From positions 60,147,864 to 60,211,863 of the forward strand of contig NC_052614.1 of assembly GCF_016545825.1 (NCBI RefSeq): DNA of 64,000 bases, in the 5' to 3' direction. Below are positions 57,996 through 64,000 of this stretch, piece by piece. Numbering within the stretch: the first letter of the stretch is position 1; every line of letters begins with the position of its first letter. This stretch comes from Eucalyptus grandis. Its lineage: Eukaryota > Streptophyta > Magnoliopsida > Myrtales > Myrtaceae. Under the pieces are notes generated by a model. It did not search any database, had not been told where the DNA came from, and was given only the letters and a program-made list of their open reading frames with translations. A program made the translations under genes and the position numbers.

Positions 57996-58572
57996 GATGG
58001 TTCGTGAAGATCTAAAATCTTTCCACACACAAGTAGTGTCTCCAAATCTTCAATACAAATATGATAGGTGCAAGTCCTAAGTCATGCGTTGGGTAATTCA
58101 ATTCATGAGGTCTCAACTAGCGGGAGGCGTATGCAACAACCTTACCATATTGCATCAACACGCAACCCAATCCTCTGAACGATGCATCACTATAGATCTC
58201 GTACCCTTCGAGACCAGATGGGATCGTCAAAACGGGTGTGGTAGTCAGCTTTTGCTTTAACTCTTGGAAACTACACTCACACTTGTCTGACCAGACAAAT
58301 TTCTCGTCTTTCTTCAGGAGTCTTGTCAAAGGCGATGCCAAAGCTGAAAATCCTTCTACAAATCGTCTGTAAGAGCTTGCTAACCCTAGAAAACTTCTAA
58401 TTTTTGTCATTGTTGTCGGTCTTGACCAGTTAATCATGGCTTCAATCTTACTTGGGTCCACGGAGATTCCTTTTTCTGAAATCACGTGACCTAGGAACGC
58501 AACACGAGTTAGCCAAAACTCGCATCTGCTAAACTTAGCGTACAGTTGGTGAATCCTCAAAGTCTGGAGCAC
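57996..58572 (-). pseudogene. Tekay RT thumb and RNase H
   Basis: [68 protein letters not shown], then [18 protein letters not shown] and [19 protein letters not shown] with the RNase H Asp, and VVAYASR. A stop joins it to the RT fragment at 58573, and another follows [21 protein letters not shown] continues to the solo LTR junction. Confidence 0.93.
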
Positions 58573-59211
58573 TTATCTCAAATGATCCTTGTGCTCCTCC
58601 ACACTTCTTGAATACACAAGAATATCATTGATGAACACGATCACGAACTGATCTAAATATTCTTTGAATACTCGGTTCATCAAATCCATGAAAGTAGCTG
58701 AAGCATTTGTCAACCCAAATGGCATTACATTGAACTCGTAATGACCATACCGAGTATGAAATGTTGACTTTGGAATATCCTCTTTCCTGATTCTCAGCTG
58801 ATGATATCCTGTCCTCAATTCGATTTTCAAAAATATCGACGCTCCTTGTAACTCATCAAACGAGTCATCGATCCTCGGCAATGGATACTTGTTCTTGATC
58901 GTTACTTGATTAAGTTGGTGATAGTCGATGCACAAACGCAACGAACCATCTTTCTTCTTAGCAAATAGAACTGGTGCTCCCTAAGGTGATGCACTGGGAC
59001 GTATGAATCCCTTATCCAATAACTCCTACATCTGCACCTTCGATTGTTTCAACTCTGATAGTGCCATTTGGTAAAGAGCTGTAGAGATTGGCTCTGTCCC
59101 GGGTGCTAACTCAATCACGAACTCAATTTCTCTCTCGAGCGGCAATCCTGACAATTCTTTCGAGAAAATATCGGGAAAATCTTGCACAACTGCAATATCC
59201 TCAATCTTCAA
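58573..59211 (-). pseudogene. Tekay reverse transcriptase
   Basis: FSKELSGLPLEREIEFVIELAPGTEPIS opens the region (59211-59026), then after frame changes [59 protein letters not shown] and [13 protein letters not shown]. The first catalytic Asp is Glu (KIE for KID) and the D-D box is N-D, so RT is inactive. Confidence 0.93.
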
Positions 59212-59347
59212 CTCCTCAACGTCGTATCCATGACGGTTGCCAGGTAACTTTGATAACCCCCATCTAACTAACGGGTTGCCTCTTGCGACAAGATTAGTGA
59301 AATCGAGGGTCCTCCTCGGTTCCCTACAAACTCGAAGCTCTTACCCT

Positions 59348-59716
59348 TTAATGGGTAAAAATGAATCGACTTGCAATAACAGTCCATTTTAGCTCGTTGC
59401 TTGGTGAGCTAGTCCATGTCAAGTCATACATGGCTAGGACTAACATATCTATTTTCCTCTCTTGCTCACCAATCTCTAACTTGCAACCAGAACAACCTAA
59501 AGCAGCTAACACCTTATCCTTTAGTGGTGTAGATATGCTAACAACAGATTCCAGCAATTCAGGATTTAATCCTATTAACTTAACATACTGCTCGGCAATA
59601 AAGGAATGTGTTGCTCTTGGATCGAATAAAGCATAAGCAGGATGGTTGTTCAGTGAAACCGTACCTATAATCACGTTAGGCACAGCCTCTGCTTGACCTT
59701 GAGTGTTGTCATACAC
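59348..59716 (-). pseudogene. Tekay aspartic protease
   Basis: NVIIGTVSLNNHPAYALFDPRATHSFIAEQYVKLIGL contains the protease motif as DPRATHSF instead of DSGATHSF. It is followed by LGCSGCKLEIGEQERKIDMLVLAMYDLT. The Asp is kept but S-G is lost. Confidence 0.9.
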
Positions 59717-60988
59717 TGTGTCTTGAACTGGGGGTCTAAGCTATCCTCCTTGCTGTGCGTTCGGAGGCACATACCCTCTGATTTGTCCCAACGGTGGCAG
59801 CGGTGGTAATTGTGCTTGTCCTCTTGGCCTTCTAGGACAATATCTAGCCAAGTGACCCTGTTGGCTACATTCAAAATTGGCGCCCATCCTTCGGGTGCAT
59901 TGGTTCACTCCATGTCACCTTCCACAAGCACGACACACTTCAGTCCGATTTGATCCAGACTTGCCGACACTACCCTTCCTATTGGGTGGGATCTGGAATC
60001 TACCTCCCGTCATGGGCTTCTTTCCCTGGCGAATTCCTTCTCTAAAAGAACTAAACCTCAATCCTGACGAGGCAGCTTGCTCGTTCAATTCTCTCTTTAT
60101 CATCTGAGCTCGATGATAGACTTCTCGATAATTTGTCAAATCTAATGGCAGCAAAGGTTGTTTCAACTCATAACGAAGACCACTTCTGAATCTTCGGGCT
60201 TTCTCTTCAGGGTCGTCTATCAACCTCGGAGCATATTGTAATAGCTCCGCGAACTTGACCCCATATTGGTCAACTATCATACTCTCTTGGCGAAGACATT
60301 GGAACTCCTCCATCTTTTATTCCCGGGCAATACCCGAGAAGTACTGATCATTAAATGCTCTAAGGAAGGTGTCCCACACTTGGACCACACCTTTCGGAAA
60401 TATGGTATCCTAGGCAGCTCTCCACCAAATATTTGCATTGCCTTGAAGTTGGTACACAACCAGTACCACCTTCTTTTCTTCGTTGCACATTAGCAATGCA
60501 AACGTTTTCTCCAGATCCTGAATCCAGAGCGATGTGACTTCAAGGTCTCTTTCACCAATGATCCTCGGAGGGTTCAGCTTCAAGAATTGTTCCACTAACT
60601 TGTGAATCGGCCTCCCAGTGGCTACATTCCCAAGTGGAACTTTAGTAGGGGCAACGACAGGTGTAGCGATAGGTGCGGTAGCAGCAGAGGCGGCAACTGT
60701 AGCAGTAGCGGCAGCCTGAGCGACAGCATCAATAGCAGCGGCTTGATTCTAAGTCTGCTGATCCATCTGATTCCCCATGACCTCTAGCACTCGCATGATC
60801 CCTTCAATCCTAGGATCACCAGGGGTTGCTATTCCAGCATCAACAGGAGGTGGTGCTACTGTACTGGCAATGGCCTGTGCATGTGCCCTACCTCTGCCTC
60901 CTCGGGTACCGACCTTGGTCGGCGTCCTAACTTGAGTTGTAGGCCTAACAGTTCGTTTACTCGGAGTTCTCTGCTCTTGCTTGCTCAT
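59717..60988 (-). pseudogene. gag: Tekay gag with CCHC zinc fingers
   Basis: Start MSKQEQRTPSKRTVRPTTQ at 60988, Ala/Thr-rich N-terminus, stop at 60749, then LVEQFLKLNPPRIIGERDLE, LWIQDLEKTFALLMCNEEKK, VVYQLQGNANIWWRAA (stop) and MEEFQCLRQESMIVDQYGVKFAELLQYAPRL. The basic tail ends with EVCRACGRWHGVNQC and a second knuckle ECSQQGHLARYCP near 59850. Arrangement matches Tekay Gag. Four or more lesions. Confidence 0.92.
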
Positions 60989-61173
60989 GGTTCAGTCTTT
61001 TACTGAAACCTGTCTTCCAAATCCACACTAGATTAGTAGATGAGCGATCCACACACAACAACCAATTCTACCAATCAACCACCATCAACATGCACTAGTC
61101 ATGAATTTGAAGGCCTTTCCTACTTACTATCCCATATCCATCGCACCTTATTACTCCAATTTCTAACAACCAC

Positions 61174-61185
61174 GCTCTGATACCA
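61174..61185 (-). other. Primer binding site of the Tekay element
   Basis: Plus strand gctctgatacca, perfect reverse complement of the initiator-Met primer site, 11 bases from the LTR. Confidence 0.95.
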
Positions 61186-61484
61186 CTAAATTGGGATGTC
61201 ACATCATGATCCTCTGAGCTCATGCCCATCCATGCTTGGTCGATATAATAGTGATGTCCCAGGACGCATCATCAACCCATTCATTTTTAAATACACATGC
61301 AGAAGCATATATAAAATCTCCAGATGATAAAACAATGGGATAGGAAAGTAGGGCCAAATTTTTAAAACCACAACAAGTCTTTTATAAACAAACGGGTTTA
61401 TACGCAAGACAAGGCTGGTTATAAAAATGTCGGCTCATCAAAAAGGAATTGCCCTATGACTAACTAGTCATATAGGTTCGCTGA

Positions 61485-61548
61485 TTATGCTTCTTCCACC
61501 TTCCCAAACTCCAGGACTTTCGGCTCTCCACGACCGTCACGTAGGGAC
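61485..61548 (-). other. LTR-encoded exon 3, short form, second copy
   Basis: Acceptor atattttcag, one base, then SLRDGRGEPKVLEFGKVEEA-stop; 64 nt as in the copy at 50443-50506. Confidence 0.5.
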
Positions 61549-61672
61549 CTGAAAATATGATCGCACAACGGGGTGAAACTACGTCTTAGCAAGTTCAACC
61601 CCCTAAAACCCGATTAGGAAGAAAATATGGCCTAAGGGCTACCTAAGCATAATGAGGCGTTAAAGGACTTAC

Positions 61673-61690
61673 CTTGGCCCCAATTCATTT
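61673..61690 (-). other. Candidate 18 nt micro-exon, second Tekay LTR
   Basis: Sense: acceptor aacttgtag, aaatgaattggggccaag, donor gtaagtcc. Intron 2 is 124 bp, as in the 50159 LTR. Confidence 0.5.
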
Positions 61691-61844
61691 CTACAAGTTA
61701 GTTCAATTAATAAATATTGACAATCACATCATCCAATCAAATCTAAACGAACCATCGATCAATCGACCTACTCGATTACATGTTATCACGACCATCTCTT
61801 GGTTGGTCCATTCAATACTATTTATAAGTCCACCTATAATAGGA

Positions 61845-62200
61845 CTGCTTGCTCTGAGCTGATAAATAGATAGTATAGTTTTCGCTAAGCTGATAAATAG
61901 TTTACTGCTCTAGATCTAAGCTGACATATCAAACCACTGGGTTGATATAATATACTAATGATGCTCCCTCTAAGCTGATAAAGTATACTGCTCGCAATCT
62001 AAGCTGACATATTAGAGCTCGTAGGATGATATAGTATACTATTAATACTCTCTCTAAGCTAACAATATTGCTCTCGCTAAGCTGATAAGGTATACTGCTC
62101 TTGCTAAGCTAACATATTAGAGCCCTTGGGTTGATATAGTATATTAGTATATTGCTCTCAATCTAAGCTGACATATCGCCCGTAGGCTGATATAGTATAC
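61845..62200 (-). repeat. Minisatellite, sister of 50800-51150
   Basis: Same 40-50 bp units (ctaagctgacatatcaaacc...tgatataatatactg) in the same order as in the other LTR. Confidence 0.88.
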
Positions 62201-63154
62201 CATCCCAAACCATACAATCACTTTATCATTTTTATCATTCCCGATAAAAATAGCCGTGTGTGAGTATATGGTCGGCCTTAACCAAAATATAATAATTTCA
62301 CTTTTTAAACTTCCCACTTGTTTCAATCGCCCATAATATATTTTTGGCCATGTAAACCGATGCTCGGTGATTTTCTAAATAATTACTGAAATTAATTAAT
62401 TTTGGGATAAAATACCCCCAATCACAAATTACCTTCAATTCTCACAAACCAACAATTGATTAAATAAACAAAATGCTCCACAATAATCAGCACAAAATTC
62501 CGGTCACTGACTATCCCAGTCTAATTTTTGGAAAATAAATAAATAATTAAATAACTATGGAAAATAATAAGTAAATGCCAATAAATAGACTTAGGCCCGA
62601 AAAAGCCTAATTGAAGCCGAGATGGGCCCGGAAAATTAACGAACCACTCTAGTCAAATGCTAGAGCTTGTTTAGGCTCTAATTGCACTAACTATCCACCT
62701 AACATACATCGGTAATTAATTAAATTCACTAATATAATCTAATCTAACTATCCAATCCATCTTAGCCTAAAATAATCAACCCCTAAGCATAATTAACCTA
62801 CTAAGTGAGGATTAGTGAATTAAACTCACTTGTTTTGCGGTCTGTGCAGTTCAAAACATCGTGGACGCAATGGGAAACAACTCTCTCCAAAGCGAGCCTA
62901 GCTTTTGGGGCTGGGAAGCGGGCCAAAACGGGCCACAAACACTACTGGAAAGCCACTTTGTTTACTTCCGTTTGGTGGCTGAAACAGATGGTAGAAGGCT
63001 CGATTGAGGCGACAATGGATCGGTAAAGGCTAAAAAGACCAAATTGGGTTCAAGTAGGGACTCACGGAGGTCGGGGGCGAGCCAAATGACTCTGGCATGG
63101 GCTAGGACTATGGTTGGGACGCAGGACAAAGCTGTTGGGGTGTCGGGGTCGCAT

Positions 63155-63186
63155 GGTGGAGGTGGAGGTGGAGGTGGAGGTGGAGG
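63155..63186 (+). repeat. (GGTGGA)n repeat
   Basis: About five perfect hexamer units. Absent from the sister LTR at the matching place (about 52095). Confidence 0.9.
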
Positions 63187-63711
63187 GCGTGGGGTAGCAC
63201 GCGTGGCCGGTTGGCGTGCGTGAATGGCGGATGGTGATGGTGGGCAGTCCTCTAGTGGCGTGCGGCTTCAAACGGTAGCTTCTCCGGCTTCTCTGCAAGT
63301 TGAAGTCTTCAAAGCACAAACAAGAAGGAAGAAGGTTGCATGATCACATGAAGGGAGAGAGAGGGGACCGGTTTGGATGAGGGGGGGCCACCTTGGTCCC
63401 CTTGATCGGTTTACTCTCATCCCTTTGGTCTCCCACCACTAGCTGGTGTCCAACCACACTTCTTTGCCCAAAATGCCCCTTTCTTGAAGCTTGAAAGGTT
63501 CCAAAGGTCATGAGGATGGGGGCAAACGAATTTGTGTGGAAATTGCTTCAATTCCCTTTCAATTTCTATTTGAATCAATTCATCTTGGCCTCTATAAATT
63601 CAATCGACACCTCATCGATCCAATTGGTATTTTTCCTCACCAATGGATCCTACTTGCTTCATAATTTCGCGGTAAAAAACAATCTCTGGCTTTTTCTGGA
63701 CAAAAATAGCC

Positions 63712-64000
63712 CTAGGACCAGTCATCCAAGAGTCCAAACGCTTTGTCCAGTGATGCAAATGACAAGTAATACGTGAAGTAACAGTAAGTTTGAACTAGTG
63801 CAGTCATAGAAAGTAATAGCGGCAACTTGATGTGGAGATCTCTGGTGAGGCAAATGATCATCTGGACCGACACCAAGAGTCCAAATGTATTGCCACTCAT
63901 GAAGGTGATATACGCTAAGTCCCTACCAAGAGGACTAGTCATCCAAGATGCATAGGATGCAAGGAAGCCTTTCGTGGAACTGCTGTTGATTTTTGTTGGA
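63712..64000 (-). pseudogene. Open reading frame, possible PGG/ankyrin-type fragment
   Basis: An open frame of 95 codons enters from the right edge and stops at 63712: LASYASWMTSPLGRDLAYIT, then GNTFGLLVSVQMIICLTRDL and LLLSMTALVQTYCYFTYYLS. Two hydrophobic segments of about 20 residues are separated by a short charged loop. The style recalls the C-terminal PGG domain of plant ankyrin-repeat membrane proteins, but this is weak. It lies where the LTR parts from its sister, so it may be captured or host DNA. Confidence 0.35.

Larger units (their letters stand above)
50159..64000 (-). mobile_element. Tekay-like Gypsy element, runs off the right edge
   Basis: Minus-strand Gypsy with a 5' LTR from 61197 (cut by the window), primer site at 61174-61185, gag, protease, RT, RNase H and the integrase zinc region, followed directly by an LTR at 50159-53787 of the same subfamily. 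Integrase core, chromodomain and polypurine tract are missing between 53787 and 53788, so either a deletion joined integrase to the 3' LTR or the left LTR came separately. A solo LTR splits the RNase H/integrase frame (54352-57995). Active-site changes and stops make it dead. Confidence 0.85.
61197..64000 (-). repeat. 5' LTR of the Tekay element, truncated by the window
   Basis: Starts tgtcacatcatgatcctctg on the plus strand. Similar to 50159-52310 up to about 63410, where the two part. Contains the minisatellite 61845-62200, micro-exon 61673-61690, exon 3 61485-61548, donor 62829 and a (GGTGGA)n run at 63155-63186. Confidence 0.85.

Overview
The window is a plant nuclear heterochromatin-like segment made almost entirely of nested LTR retrotransposons. 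I see no intact host gene. The elements are plant lineages: SIRE-like Copia, Tekay/Del-like Gypsy with a chromodomain remnant, and Tat/Ogre-like Gypsy with a second RNase H. A relic resembling a TIR-NBS-LRR leucine-rich repeat tract near 49.8-50.0 kb suggests a eudicot. I cannot name the species.

Layout, oldest layer first. (1) A Tat/Ogre-like Gypsy on the minus strand is the base layer of the left half. Its 5' LTR is 25887-31490, ORF1 is split over 25200-20998, gag, protease, an intron-like segment, RT and both RNase H domains lie from 11312 to about 4480, and integrase breaks at 4277. Inserted in it are a Del-type LTR (sense start at 4276) that itself carries Copia-A (<1-3997); a GC-rich non-autonomous DNA transposon (9775-10610); a Gypsy-2 LTR fragment that contains two solo LTRs (11630-15212, TSD AAACT; 16052-19246, TSD AAAGT); a broken LTR element at 19320-20690; a solo LTR at 21698-24999; and an LTR unit at 26914-29827. 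(2) From 31895 to about 49075 an older Tat LTR scrap hosts Gypsy-2 (32146-48928, TSD ATTTT). Gypsy-2 keeps two 3 kb LTRs but only about 1.2 kb of internal sequence, and it hosts full-length Copia-B (35515-45037, TSD GATAC). (3) From 50159 to the window end is a Tekay-like Gypsy on the minus strand with gag, protease and RT-RNase H, interrupted by a solo LTR (54352-57995, TSD GATGG). All coding regions carry stops, frameshifts or catalytic substitutions.

The most unusual signal is inside the 3-3.6 kb Del-type LTRs. Five or more diverged copies share, in the LTR sense direction, a GTGAGT donor inside a small hairpin, an interval of about 1.0-1.1 kb holding a copy-specific minisatellite, a 16-18 nt micro-exon bounded by AG and GTAAGT, a second interval of 118-124 bp, and a third exon with an open frame ending in an acidic tail. 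This looks like a conserved spliced transcription unit embedded in the LTR, with one copy (21698-24999) still open for 108 codons. A second notable system is the about 2 kb extra ORF of Copia-B downstream of pol, with a region resembling the putative plant transposon protein family followed by an acidic, probably coiled-coil region.

All boundaries were read by eye from terminal TG/CA, TSDs, primer binding sites and homology between copies within the window. Lineage names are inferred from protein motifs.
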